Shown piece after piece: positions 1 to 13,900 of a stretch of DNA of 64,000 nucleotides. Made by a program: the position numbers and the translations under genes. This DNA comes from Takifugu bimaculatus (Eukaryota > Chordata > Actinopteri > Tetraodontiformes > Tetraodontidae). The stretch's first letter is position 1. Each line of letters begins with the position of its first letter. The notes under the pieces are model-generated. The model saw nothing but the letters and a program-made list of their open reading frames with translations, searched no databases and had not been told where the DNA came from. Location of the stretch: contig CP034979.1 of the NCBI GenBank assembly GCA_004026145.2, forward strand, positions 14,862,852-14,926,851. The letters run 5' to 3'.

Positions 1-3000
1 TAATTGATGCTTTTTAAAAAGTATGTTTCTTTTAATTGTGATATGGCATGTTGGGAACAATAATGATAAAGTTAGTAATTATGACACTTAAATATATCCA
101 AACATTGCCATCGAGTTGGCTTTAATAATAATAATAATAATTACCTGCAAGTGATTAATTTAGAAATATTTTCAACAACAAGAAAAAAGTTCTTTCTTAG
201 GTATAAGTGCTGACAAAATTATACACTATAATTTGAATGATGTGAATAAAAGTAAAATATGAATTTCTATTATTGTGTAGTTATAGAAGCCTGTCGCGCT
301 GGTGTAAAATTGGTAATTCTGTAACTATCAGGCTGTTCAATCACCGGAACATACGTAAAGTGTGCTGATATAGTTTTATAGTGTTTAATCTCTAGTCTTA
401 TAGAGATTATTCTAAAGTGATTATTCTAAAATGAAGTGTGGGACGTTGTGTGTTTGCTTTGCTTTGCTGCCCTGATCTGGTCCTCATCCATCACACAGCC
501 TGGATCAAAGATAGCCTCCGTGAGCTGGGAATGTAGCAGATGTCCTTAATGCCCCCTAAACCAATGTTTTGTTTGTCCCTGGTTCGCCAGTCTTATGATT
601 TAGAAGGATGATTTAGAATGATGGATTCTGTGCTGTGAGGAGCAGGCCTCGACTCATTTCTCTGTGTTTCCAGCCTGAACTGGTGGTTCATGGGAAAAGT
701 CGCAGACATTTCTGCAATTCTTTAAAGCTGAAGAGTCAGTAAAGCTCAGGGCTGCTCTGCTTCTTGTTTTTTGGTTTTTTTTGCCTGCAGTGTTTCTGTG
801 CAATTACTGAGCAATCAGAGCTAATCAGCACAGGTGTGTGAGGAGATAAGACTCATAGATTCTTTGCATTTTCCCTCTTTGAAGCTCACAGTTTTGCTAA
901 TCTCTGCTGGTGAACATGTCAGGTGGAGTCATCACACCTGGATCACACACAAATTAAAACAATGGAAGTCTGGCGTTGCAGTCAGCATTTTAAGCCTGAT
1001 TTTGCAAATGCCAAAGACAGAAATATAAAAATAAGGACTTTAGGGCTGCCTCAAATTTGTCCTTACAGTGTAGCAACTCTAGGTTTTGGCTTATATGCCT
1101 TTAGGCTGCCATTTAAAAAAAAAGAAAAAAAGTTAATAAACCCCTAGAAACTCTGCACTAGCTCATGAGCTAACCACGAGTGGTTAGCTGCAGCAGGCAG
1201 CCGCCGGTGCTGTGAAGATTGACAGGTGCTCATCTACTCTTCATAGGAGGGCAAAAAGTGGTGCTTCGTGATGAAAGCTGCCTCCAAAACATCATGGGCT
1301 TGCATCTCAGCCAATAGCAAAATTTGATTGTAGTGGCCAGCTTTTGACATATAGAGGACAGTAGCTCAGACATGTGTAGCAGAGTTCATCAGCACCAAAG
1401 AGCACCCAAAATGATCTTGTGAAGCACCTCAGAGGCACATATTAAACATCTAAACTGACTCAGGCGCTGCTCTATGAGCCAACACAACTCTCTTTATTTG
1501 CACTAAAAGTAACACCCTGGCAATGATGTGCTTATGACATAGTATCAATATGAAATAAGGTGTGCAGTGTTGTCTTTGAATCCTCTCTCACTCTCAGAAT
1601 TAACCCCCACCTCCCCTTTGTTTCTTTCTGTCCAGAAAAGAGCTTGTTAGCTTAAATAATGCAATCTGTCATGAGGTGTCTGGGCTGTAGGTTGTTTGAG
1701 AATGAAAACAAACAGAAGAGACACGTTGAGTGCGTATCTCTCTCCTGGGAACTCCGCAGCACTATTAATACACCATGGGCTTTTTCATTACACACTTTCC
1801 TCGCATCTCGTGTCATCGCCATGAGATTTCTAACTCAGTGCAACCTTAAATCGCTGCTGTTTCTTTGCTGTGTGGATGTTGAGGGACAGTAAGTGAATAC
1901 AGATTTTTAAAGCATCGGTCGGTCAAGATAGCGAGCAGAGGTTGTCATTAACACAGCAGATTTCCAGCATTCGCTTTGCAGCTTTCTTAAATTTGCACCT
2001 GGGAAAAATGAAACCAGTGTTTTAACATCTAGTAGAGCATTTCGTCATAGTAATTATTGCTCTAAAATGTCGAGCAGTATTTAATGTTTACTCTCAATTA
2101 GAATGGTTAATGGTTATTTGTTCTCTTGCTTCATTTAAGTTTTTAGCAAGAAACATGTTGCTAAATTGCATCTTTATGACACATATGCTAATCTCTACCT
2201 TGTTGTGTTAATGCTAAATGTTATCTCTTATATATTACACAGTGATTCAGGGTAATAAGTAATAGGTAACACTTGTAATTGATGATTTGGCTCAGTATTG
2301 ATTCTAGCCATTTGTTACTGGTCAGAAAATTCCATTGTGGAATAAGTGCTGCTCGTATTACTTGAAGCTCTTGGTGCTTCTTATTAGACGTGACGGAGGG
2401 TCACACGTGATGTAGTAACAAATTGACAGACTGGTAGAATCCCTCTCACACTTCAGTCTGCACACAGGCACTGGAACCCTGTGCTGACACAATTGAAAAC
2501 AGGTGCCTTCCACATACCTTACATATTTCCAAAATACAAATGTGGCCTGTTAGAATTAAGCTTCCCCGTATGAAAGAAGAATGCACGTGGAGTAAACACA
2601 TATCCAGACATGGCGGTTGGTGTCAGGTTTACAGCAGAGGCTCGGTATCATGTCCTTTTCCCTACGCAGCCCAAACATGCACGTTCAAGTTAAAGTTAAC
2701 ACTTTAAACGCAAATGGCAGCCAGCAGACTAAATTGTATTTTTAGATTCATTTTAAAAGAGGAAAAACTGCCATATAAATGAATTTAAGGGTAATGAGAC
2801 GTAAATGGGACTTGACTGGAAAGCAATTGTAGTAGTTATAGAAATACTGGCGCACTTTAACAGTAGTGTGTTTTGGTTTTGTTGTAGTGATTACATGATT
2901 GCCAAATAGATAGAAAATAAAAATCCTCATTAGTTTAATGATCTACACTTATAAACCTTTATCATCACATTCTCGGAGCACTGATTCGCGGTCAGAACAG

Positions 3001-6000
3001 AAGCAGCAGTGATGGGGCAGATCCCACGGTACAACGTTACTGCTCAGATCTCCTCAGAAAACCTTTGTTCCATTTGGTTTCTGTCTGTGTAGTCAAAGAG
3101 CTGGTTAGTAGAGGAGCGGGTCCAATGAGAAACAGAAGGCAGACAGTTACTTACAGAAAATGTGGAGCTGGTGAAGAGAAGAAAAGGGATGTCAGGATCA
3201 TGGAGCACCGACTAAATGTGCTGTGTGCCTAGATATCTACCACATTCTCATTCATAAAGGATTACGATCTTTGGCCACAACTGGCTCGATGTAAGATGAT
3301 GATATGAATTCAAACTAATGTGCAGAGCGTTTCACTCGTCTCCCCTCGTCTTTCTAATTTGTGTTTTTACAGCGAAGCATCTCCGATCCTCTATTTGTTT
3401 AAAGAATAATGTGACCTTAAAAAAGACGTTTTCAGTCTTGAAGACATTCACATTCAGTGTGATGTGGATTTCTGGAGGTTTGGGAGGCTTGAGAATCCAT
3501 AGATGTTTACCAATACGTTGTTTGCATGAACAAAACAGAAAGATTCATAATTAATTTATCAAAACAATCCTCTCTCTTCCTGCTGAGAAAGCCCGCGTGT
3601 GTGTCTGTGTCTCCCAGATTAACTTTGATGAGGCCTAACATTCAACATTGACATTTGCTGGGGCAGTAAGCTGTTTGGCAGTAGGTCTGGCTTAATTGAA
3701 ACCATGGAGGCAACAGAAAAAGAAACCTTTTTCCTGCATTCCTAATTTGTTCTCCTCGAGTAAAAATGAATGTGAAAAGAGGAATAAATTGTATCAGCAT
3801 TTCTTACATCAAATTTTAAAGCCTTGAACCACGGTCCAGAATTCAGCTGATTTTCGTTGCAACAAAGCTTCAACCATCCACACAGTGACACATTTGAAAC
3901 AGAATCCTAAGGATATATATATAAAGGATTTGTTTTAACAGCTCATTTAATCCTTACTGTCCCCATATCATGGATTCTAAAATATATTTGTCACTTGCTG
4001 ACATGTTTTGGAAACAGCCTAGAATTGTTCGTCGGCTATCACATACAATTCCTTTATATGGGCAGAAGGTGGGCCAGCAAATGATTGGCAGTCTTGTGTG
4101 TATGTATGTATATATAGAACATACCATATAACGTAGTTCTGCAGAAATGAGCAGTGGCTCTGACGGATCCCGGCAGCCTCGCGGCTCCACTGGCCTCTCC
4201 ATTGTGCGATAATATCCAGGCCGTGCACCAACACACTCGCATTCTGATTGTAAAGTTTGCAGCTAAGTGATCTTAGTCTGACCTCCTTCACACAGGTGTT
4301 CGCTCCTTTTGGTGTAAAAGGACATTTCTGTTGTACATTTAACCATAACCTGACAAAAATGAAAAATAAATGACTCAAAAAGCCTGTGACTAATGGCACC
4401 GAGATGAGCTCCATTTGTTACTACCCTGATTGTTGTAACAGAAGGTTATTTCATGTTGAGTTTGATTAATTGTCTGTCCGCCTGTGAAACAATAGATCAT
4501 TTGTACTGCTGCCTTTGGAGGTAGAGGTATGGTCCAGTCTGTCATGCTCTTTTTGCTCTAAATTCACCATTTGTTTCCATAATTCATTGAATCCTCAGAT
4601 ATTTTTGTTTCAGAATTCCACATGTGATCATCACCCTTAACTGCTTGGACAAACATTAATACCACATGTGAGCGTAGTGCACTCATCCTGATTCACAGTG
4701 CTAAAGTCACTGCCTTCATTTATCACGCAGGTCTGGGAGGCTTTTTTTGGTCATTCTTTTTGTAATCAGTCTATATAGCAGCTCGTTGTTGGTTGACATC
4801 ACTGATTTATAGAAAGCTGAATTCTCCAAATATCATTTAATCATTAATAATCATTCATTCATCAACAGTCATTTTAAATTGATTGCTTAGTTGATTAGAC
4901 CAAAAACAGTCAAAACAAGGACAAAGATGTCTGAAAATGGAAAACTGTAAACAATGACGTAACTAAGAACCCACTCAGAATATCTGATGTGTGTATCATA
5001 TTTATAAATGTTCGGCTGGAGCTCTTGCAAACTCTTCCAATGCATATCTGCAAATGGCAAATCTGACCATTTTGTGTCTATGGGTCTATAAATCTGCCCT
5101 GCAGCCTCTTTCAGGATGTAATCGTTGAGGTTGGTCGCCTTACACTGTTGCTGCTCAATAGTGTTCTTCATCACGATCGTAATGTTTGTAGAATTTAATC
5201 ATTTTTGCTCATTTTTGCTTTACTCGCCCTGGCTGTTGTTCCTTTACTTTTCTTCCTACGTCATGGTGCTCATTGCTTTTAAACTTCTTTTTATTTCATT
5301 TTCTTTAGCCTTACTCTTTCACATCATTTGTTTGTGTAGTAAATGCTTCTGCATATATACATATGTGTGTATGTGTACATTCCCCACCCCTGACGTACAT
5401 ATTTATTTCTTCATAATGTGTATTGTACGCAGCAGGCTACCAGCCGTGCTTCAAGGCTGGTACCCTGCAGCTCAGATCTCAGGTGAGGAAAAGCCTGGAA
5501 TCACTCATCCTGACAGCCACATCTGGCGCTACTTTCTCTGTCCTCTTTGTCTCCGCTCTGCTCCTGAAAATAGACCCGCTCAGTTTTAACCGCAGAGGGA
5601 ATGAGTTATGCTAATAGCAGTTTTGATAATGTAGTTATTGGTACTAATAAGATGGCGGAAAAATCTGTTTATTCAAAATAAATAATTTTTCCTGAAGGAT
5701 ATCTTACTTAATAAAATCTTAATTAAGCTAGCATGCTCTGGTTTTGTCCTTCCAATGCCTAAAAGATGAATTAATACCAGCTGCAGTGTGTGTTTCTCTT
5801 CATAATGCATATTAACGTCTCCTTAACTGCAACTATTGGCTAACAATAAATGCCTTTATTAAATTTCCAATTGTTTAAGGATACTTTGATTCTGGCTTAA
5901 ATCGTTTGTATTTCACACTTGTGTTAATTAAACTTAGAGTGTCTGACACCTCTAACATGCTTGTAACAGCGCAACATGTGTCCAAACTAATAACCTCACA

Positions 6001-6659
6001 TGCACCTTGGTTCTGCTCTGTTCTTGTCACGTTTCCATATTGGATAATCAGTTGGCAAGCTCAGCTGGTGCCAAACCCACAACTCGGGCCAAATTTTTTT
6101 TAGGTAGCCCCAGACCATCAGACAGTCCTCATCTGTTTCCTGTTGAACTTAGGAAATAAGGGTCAAAGTTCAGGGTAATATTTACCTTAATGGAATTACT
6201 CTAAACAGTTTCAGTTTCAAAACAAGAGCCTGAGGTATCCAGGAGCAGTCCGAGGTTGCACGTTAGAATATAAGCAAACACCGTCTTGCATTCGCACCAA
6301 AATGCCTACATCTGTTGGAGGATATCGTCCTTTGGCCCCGTAAGAACACAATACTTCTTTGCACGCTGCTTTGAGGCATACATCACCACAGGAGTCCATG
6401 ATGAGAAAATCAGTCTGGCTCCACTGGATCCTCACAAACGGCTGTTGCAGTACCTGACTCACAACGACCAACATTACAGCAAATTTTTAAAGGACATGAT
6501 GCAAACTTATGCTACAAGTTTGATTACGATGATGATTTAGTCAAGCTGTTTAAAGAAAAATAAAAACAAGCTGCAATGTTGAGAGTCATTTTACTCCGCC
6601 TGCATAAATAGAATCAAAGTTACAACTGCTTTGTGGGTTTCTCCCAGCCAGGTCTTTAG
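1..6659. other. Upstream intron sequence of hpse2, no recognised exon
   Basis: This AT-rich stretch lies upstream of the first recognisable hpse2 exon in the window. I looked for the preceding HPSE2 exon (the segment before the LYNF motif) and did not find it, so it is most likely off the left edge. HPSE2 introns are very long in other vertebrates. The only local structure is a short AAT-type repeat near 122-141. Open frames here are short and resemble no family I know, apart from the unassigned one near 6286-6540 listed separately. Confidence 0.6.
6286..6540 (+). other. Unassigned open frame inside the hpse2 intron
   Basis: An 84-codon frame ends in TAG at 6538-6540, about 120 bases before an hpse2 exon. 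Its middle part (with motifs such as ARCFEAYITTG and HKRLLQYLTHND) has protein-like composition and is open for some distance upstream. No segment of heparanase 2 matches it and I do not recognise the family. It could be a decayed retrocopy or transposon fragment, an exon of a nested gene, or chance. No function is claimed. Confidence 0.2.
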
Positions 6660-7860
6660 ACAAATTGTACAACTTTGCCGATTGTGCTGGTCTGCATCTC
6701 ATCCTGGGGCTCAACGCTCTACACAGAAACCCAGACCACTCCTGGAACACCTCCTCCACCCTCAGCCTACTTAAGTACAGCGCTGGCAAGAAGTACAACA
6801 TCTCCTGGGAGTTGGGCAATGGTCAGTACAACATCACCACCAGACTTTACATGATCAAGATTGTTGGAGACAAACACCAATTAGTGAGTTTATATAAACC
6901 AATAAACGATAACTATGCAATCAGATGATCGATCAATATGTCTATTTCAATGTATACACATGTGTACTGTTTACTGAGTAGCACAAAAAAATCTTTAACC
7001 TTTTTTGCCATTGTTTGACAAACTACACATGTTAGTTTGTATCCGGCATATTCAAGATCCAACAAACTTTATTGTCTATCAAATAGTGACACCTCAAAAC
7101 ATAAATGTCACAAAGACATTAAAAAGCAGGCTTAAACCAATGGGTTGTGTCTACTTTGCTTAAAGCATTTAGTTTCAATCAAAAACAATCATCATTTGTC
7201 TCATTAGCTTGAATGTGCTTTTTTTTAAATGTCTTATGTTATGTTTTGATCCAGTCACTATGTGACGGACAAGGTTTTTGAAATTTGAATCATTAGCTAG
7301 CAAATGACAAACAAACATGGTCAGCGAAACGATGCAATCTATGCAAAGGCAGCATCTGCAAAAAGCTTCAAAATGAAAGCGACCGCGTTGATCGGATTAT
7401 TGAATAAAGACATTGCGGCCAATCATATCAAATGCACAAAATACCAAACATCGGCTAATCCAATATAGCCAATCAGATTGGCTGAAAGCCTGATTACAAC
7501 ACATCCTGCAGGCGCCCACATAATTTACACTACAGTACTTTCAGCTGTTATAACTCCCTGTAACTTGTGTAAACTTACTGGCTCGATGAATTTCCTTTTC
7601 TCCTACCAGAACCCAATGCCTATCGTAGCATGGTGGGCCATACAGGCAACAGCACCCAGTTAGCCCAGGACTACACCAAACTACGAACTCTGCTGCAGTC
7701 TGTGCGCTACTACAGCCGAGCTCAACTCTACGGTCCCAACACAGGACGACCGAGGAAGAATGCCCTCCTGCTGCTTGATGAGTGAGTGAGCCAGTCACAA
7801 GTGATTGGGAAGGGTTCTTGTCCAGCTGTCCTGCTTAAGGAAGGTGGTGGATGGGCAGCA

Positions 7861-7910
<50 letters not shown>

Positions 7911-10900
7911 GTTGTTAATGGAAAATATGCTGGACTGGCCTGATAGTTTAACTAGTGTTTAATGCATGCTTACACATTTTTCACTGGTGTGTTTATGGGT
8001 TTCAGCATTGCAGATTTTAAGGCCTCAGCTCCACTTATGCCATGCTAACCTAAATAAAATGTCATCTGATTGATAAGGTGGCAGCACAATGTCCCACCTG
8101 CTGACAGCCTTCGCTGGTTTGGTCTGGCCTCAGATGGCATATAAAGTTGCATAGGAACTTTTGGGATGGCTGCCACTTCTAGATATTTAGGCTCTCCCCA
8201 ATAAAGTACAGGTACTCAATACTGGCCAGGTTTATCTTTCAGTCTTTAATTGCCAATAATATTACAATGTTTGTACCCAATTATTATAAAATTGGTATCA
8301 GAAAAGCTGCTGATAACCAAGTGTTTTCAATAATGGCAAAAAAGACTTCTGACCATTTGATAAATATATTTTGCCACAGTGACTGAAGATGAAAGTGTCA
8401 ACCTTTGAAGTCATCTTCTAATAGTTGATGAACGCAGAGCCAATGGAACACAGAAGTGAATGGAAAAATTCATGTAACAAGGACATAACAGGGTACATGT
8501 GCCAGCTGGCTTGGTGCTTTAGGACAGGATGTTTTTAAATATCAGGAAATGAGGGATGATTTAAAGCTCAAATTTCACCAGAAGAAAATCGTACTTTTCT
8601 CTTAAAAAAAACCCCCAAACATTAGAATTAATTTTCGATTAAAGACATATTACAAAGAACAATCATTTATTGATCATCTTTCCGTATAAGCTATGTGCGT
8701 AACTGTGTACGTGTGCTTTTAATTCTGCTTAATGAGCAGTGGACTGGAGGAAATGGGGGAGGGAGAGGATGAATTTTCAAAAGAAGGATTAGCATTTTCT
8801 GTTAAATCAAGGTTTAGTTGTTAGTTTATTTTTTAAGATCAGGATTAGCTTTTTTTTTTTAACAACAAACACTATTTTCTGCCCAATAATTGGTCACAGC
8901 AGATTGAACTGGGGAAAACAACGTGACCACAACAGCCCCGAGGGGCAGATAAAGAGATGCAGAGGAGAGCACCTGGAGTATCTGCAGGTCACATTTGACA
9001 CATTAAATGATGGGGTGATCCTTGTGTGTTTGACAATATTATGAGGAGGTGGCCCTCGTGTTTGACAGCCACTGCTGCTCTGCTGCTCTGCTGCTCTGCA
9101 GCAATAAGACGAGCGAGACACTGAGCTGCTTAACAGTCCAAATATCGGTGCCGAACAGACTAAACAAGCGAGAGCAGAGAAAGTTTAGAGACGGGCTTTT
9201 TGTCACACTGCTTCTCCCAAATATGGAGTGATTTAGATCTGAAAGGAAACGCTGATATTTCAGCGGTTAACAGGTCCTTGAAGCTGTTTTCATCTTTTTA
9301 TACCAGCTTCCTTGAAGACACTTTCATTTTTTACCTGGTCTGTTTCAACATCTTTGTGTCTAAAGTGTTGTGTTCTCATTTTTATAGTAATATATTGGAC
9401 AATGGTCGACTGACAACAGTCATGACTGCAGCTGTGAAGATAATGTAAACTGACTTTGACCATCTTTTTCTGGCTTTCAGGTTCATGAAGACTGTGGGCA
9501 CTGTTGTAGATGCAGTTACGTGGCAACAGTAGGTATTTTAACCTTTTTTCTATTTTCTCATTTTAATCAGCAATACACTACCTGCTAAAATTGCTGTTTA
9601 TCAACAGACAGAAGGACGTTTTCTGTTGTGAAATCATTCTTCAATGTTGTGCATGTGAAACAGCCAGTAATAACTATGATTAACACAGTTACCGACGCAC
9701 AAAGTGGAAAATCTGTTTATCTTGAAAATGGAACAGGGGGGGAAGGAACCTTGTTTGAGTGTGGGTTAAATTAGCAACACCTGTTTTTTGTCTATTGCCT
9801 ACTGAATCCCGTAGGAATGCATTCAGGCATGTTGTGTTTGATCCCCCCCCCCCCATGTTTTACCTACACGTCTTTACACTTTTGCCAAATCTGTACACAA
9901 AGATGCACCTTCGCTGAGTTCAGACAGATCTTGTTGACTTGAGCGAATCATCGTGAAGTTGAAGGTCAGGTCTAATTAGGAAATATTAGAAGAAACAGAA
10001 GAAGGCAGGGCCTGTCAGTAAGGTTCAGAAAAACACCACCCACACTGTTAAAGTCAAACCATCTGCTCTGGCTCATTCCCTCTGTCAATTAGACCCTTTT
10101 TACACTAGAGATCCAGATTCCACTCCAACTATGCTGCGTGACAGACTCTGACCTCCTTCAAGCACATCAAACTAATGGAAATGGAGGACACTAATTAACA
10201 TGTCTAGGTTTTATTTCTTTGTGGCCAGCTAAAGTTTTCAATCAAATGTTCTATGTTGGGAAGGAAGCATACATCATAAACAAAGGGAATCATATTTGTT
10301 AGAGATTTGGTTTGTGGTTCATGTCATGTGGCTTTTCTGGTGGAGCTTGTGAGCGTTCATGAAACATGTTGTCTATAGAGTAAATTGTTTGTTTTCCTCC
10401 AGTTTAGAGAACATTGATGTCTTCATTTCATTGCGTCATGACTTTTTCTGCATGTAAATACTCACGTTTGTGGCTTGGTTACTGCTTATCTGTTTTTGTA
10501 AAGCTTTACAGTTATCATGCTTCGAAAAATGATTCCAGTGGAGTAGAGAACAAAATCAATCAGGACAGAACGGATTGATTCGTTACCTTTAAATTTATCT
10601 CCTTTCCTTAGTTTTTCATTCGCATCAAGTATCTTTTCACATGAGCTTGATGAGGTTTCATTCAGTTCTATATCCACTGGTGCACAACTCAACTGTGACA
10701 CCTTTTTAATTAGAAATGTAACTGTTGTGTCTGAGGTGTGTGTCTTATTTTGAGCTAGCACATCAGGGCTGTTCACAGCCACTATAAACATGTGTCCAAA
10801 GTGGTCTCGTCATAAACGACTATGTCTGAGTCGGTCAGTTCACACCTGGCTTTACAATACTTCTCCACATGTGTCCCGACTGTGCGTTTGTGTTTGGTTC

Positions 10901-13900
10901 ACACTTCCCTGCTCTGTGTGCAAATAAGCACGTCTAGAGTTTCTGTCTTAAAAGTCCTCGTGCCGTTTTTACCCAGTTGTGCCATATGTGGCCCCAATGA
11001 CCTTTGAACATGGTTTGAGTGATCACATCACAGATACATGCTGAATGCAGTCAGAGCTGTACACTTATGATCTGATTATTCAGACCGCATGTTCGTACCA
11101 GTTCTGAACTGGGCCTTAGAGATCCATGTCAAAGCAGATACAGTAAGTGACAACAGGATTTGTTTCTCTCTTCTCCTTGAGAAGTTTTCTAAATACTGTC
11201 ACTTTTGATTCTAATTTCTTTATGGAATTTCTGCTTGTGTGCAGGTGAGGCAAAGGGGGACTTGATTTGGCCCAGCCAGAGAAGGTTTGCGTGTTCCCCT
11301 TGTGCCCACTCTCTTCCCAACTCCTCAAATAATAGAGCTTTGTTCAGACATCGAGTGATAAGAAAGGTACCTGCTTTGCCTCAGTTTTACCAGTTCAGGA
11401 GGGTGTGGCGGGGATGATCGGCACTTTGAGGATTGTTGAACATTGTTTGATGCCTTGGTTTTGGATAAACATGAGAATCATCTGACAAACAGGTCATTGT
11501 TTGATGAGTTGGGAGTCAGACAGCGTTGGATGGGCTTTATTTCACACTTTAGTGATGTGAAAGGTTGACTGCAACTTTTTGTGGCAGTGCCGGAGGTTGC
11601 CTGTACTTTACCGTACGCGCTGTTGACAGAGTCCTTTTATTAGCTCATCATTTAATAGACGGCATTGTACTGATGAGCAAAACAGATTTTAACTATAATA
11701 ACATGGCCTGTTCTTTTCTCTGTGTCCATATATGAGCTGGAATTTCTTTCCCCTTGGATCCTGCCCAAGGAACTGCTATAATGCTCAGCAAAGATGACAG
11801 GATAGGCAAATAATTTGTGTCAAACTATGACTTAATCCTTATATAATAAAGAATTTGAGGCCAGATGAAGAAGATAACGAAATGCTGATGTTATAGTCCC
11901 ACAAAGATGTTAAAATGCAGCTGGTGTTGTCCTTCAACGATAAAATAATAAAAAAGTGCACTGGGAATATCACGTTCTCAAACTAAACTCCAGCAGAGGA
12001 ATTAGTTGCTTAATATATTATTTTTCTGGTGTCTTTCTAAGGGAAAAGAAATTAGGTATGCAGTAAAACTGTGTATTTCAAAGATCATGTGAATAGGCCA
12101 GTTTCTTTAGATGATGGATATTTATCCTTGCGGCTAGACTTTTACTTTATCTGGTCATGGAATGTGGCTTTGGAGGTTAGAGATGTGGTATAAATGCAAT
12201 GGCTTCACATAGTTATTTTACTTTTTTCTAAATAATTTTACTTGGCTGTGCTGTAAATGGAATTTTGAGAGAGTCGGCTTCACAAAATTGCACACGGGTT
12301 ACCTAATCATGACACAGCCAGCATCACTAGATGCCTATCAATGAAGGATTGTTATGAATTAGCAATAACATAGCCTGAAATTTCATAAATGAGACGATAT
12401 GATAAATATGTATTTTAATAACAGCCTTGTTGTTGGTTTTGTTGTGGAAATAAGTTTGTGTTCCTCCTTGTTTTCGTTCAGTACCTATTTCAGGTCACCT
12501 TGGAGAGGTTTCCTGGTTGCCCAAGCTGATGTTCCTCATGATTTTGGCTTCAACTTGAACCCTTAAACTGTCCTTTATTCAATCAGTCTCTCTTAACATC
12601 ATCTCTAAATATTGGCAATCACAAGCATGCACAGAATCAACATGTCAACAGATGTCTGGTTGTGTAACTTGTATTCTTGAATTAAACAAAGAGGGAATGG
12701 GCTGCTTTTATTCCAATGCAAATTCACTTTTTATATTGTTTGAATTTTTGTCTTGAGGGTCATTTTTCTATTTCTATATTTTAGCATTTAAAAGTCATCT
12801 CACGGTTTAATGTCTTTTACTATGATGTCTTACGTAGTTACTGTATGGATGCGAGAATAGATGGATGCATAGGTGATCCTGTTCAAAATTTCATCCATGT
12901 AGTGAAGCTCAGTCAGGTGTAAAGCCTGTAGAGAAAGTAGCGCGCGATCCCCTCACAGAGTGTTTGTTTTCTTGTGTTTTATTTCAGTTACTACATGGAT
13001 GGGCGAATCAAAAAAGTAGAGGACTTCCTGAAAACTCGTCTCTTGGACACACTGACAGAGCAGCTCACCAAAGTCACAAAGGTGCCCGATTACATCTGCT
13101 GTTACACTTAAATCGTGTTGTAAATGTAAATTAAATAGATTCACTTTAAAGAATTGGAAAAATCAACGCACCTTTTCAAAGCTGAGTGCCTTGAGGAGCT
13201 TGCTGAAGTAGATTTATTATTCTATCTGACTGCAGGTTGTGAACAAACACACTCCCGGTAAAAAGGTGTGGCTGGGTGGATTGGGGCCAGCCTGGACGGG
13301 GGGGATGAGCAATCTCTCAGACACATTTGCTGCTGGATTTCTGTAAGCACCGTGACACATTTTGATCTACACTTTAATAAAATGATGTAAAATATCGTGC
13401 ATCTGTAGCCTGCCAGAAAGGATTCATACTACTGTAATAGCAATCTACTGGTATATTTGTAACATATTGTCTATTTTGTGTATATTTTCTGTTTTCCAGG
13501 TGGGTGAACTCTCTGGGCATGGCAGCTATGCAAGGGATTGACGTTGTCTTGCGTCACTCATTCTTTGACTATGGATACACGCGTCTGGTTGACCAGTACT
13601 TTAACCCTTTACCTGTAAGTCACCTTCAGGATTAGAATATGTGTGTGTAGGTCTCAGGTTAAGGAATGGATCTGTGTATTCCTGTTATATCCAGGACATT
13701 TTCTGTACCAGAACCAGAGCTTCAGTGGCACCTCTTGCCCTTTCCCGTGGGAGTTATTAGGTGAGATGAAAGGCATTTAGTGGTGATGAGTGGATGGAAC
13801 GGGGTGAAATAGCACGTAACCTTAGACTTTTGTCAGTATCTCAGAAGAGTGTCACTGGTCCCCTCAACCCCCGTCATAACTGCACGGTTCTCAGTGCAGG

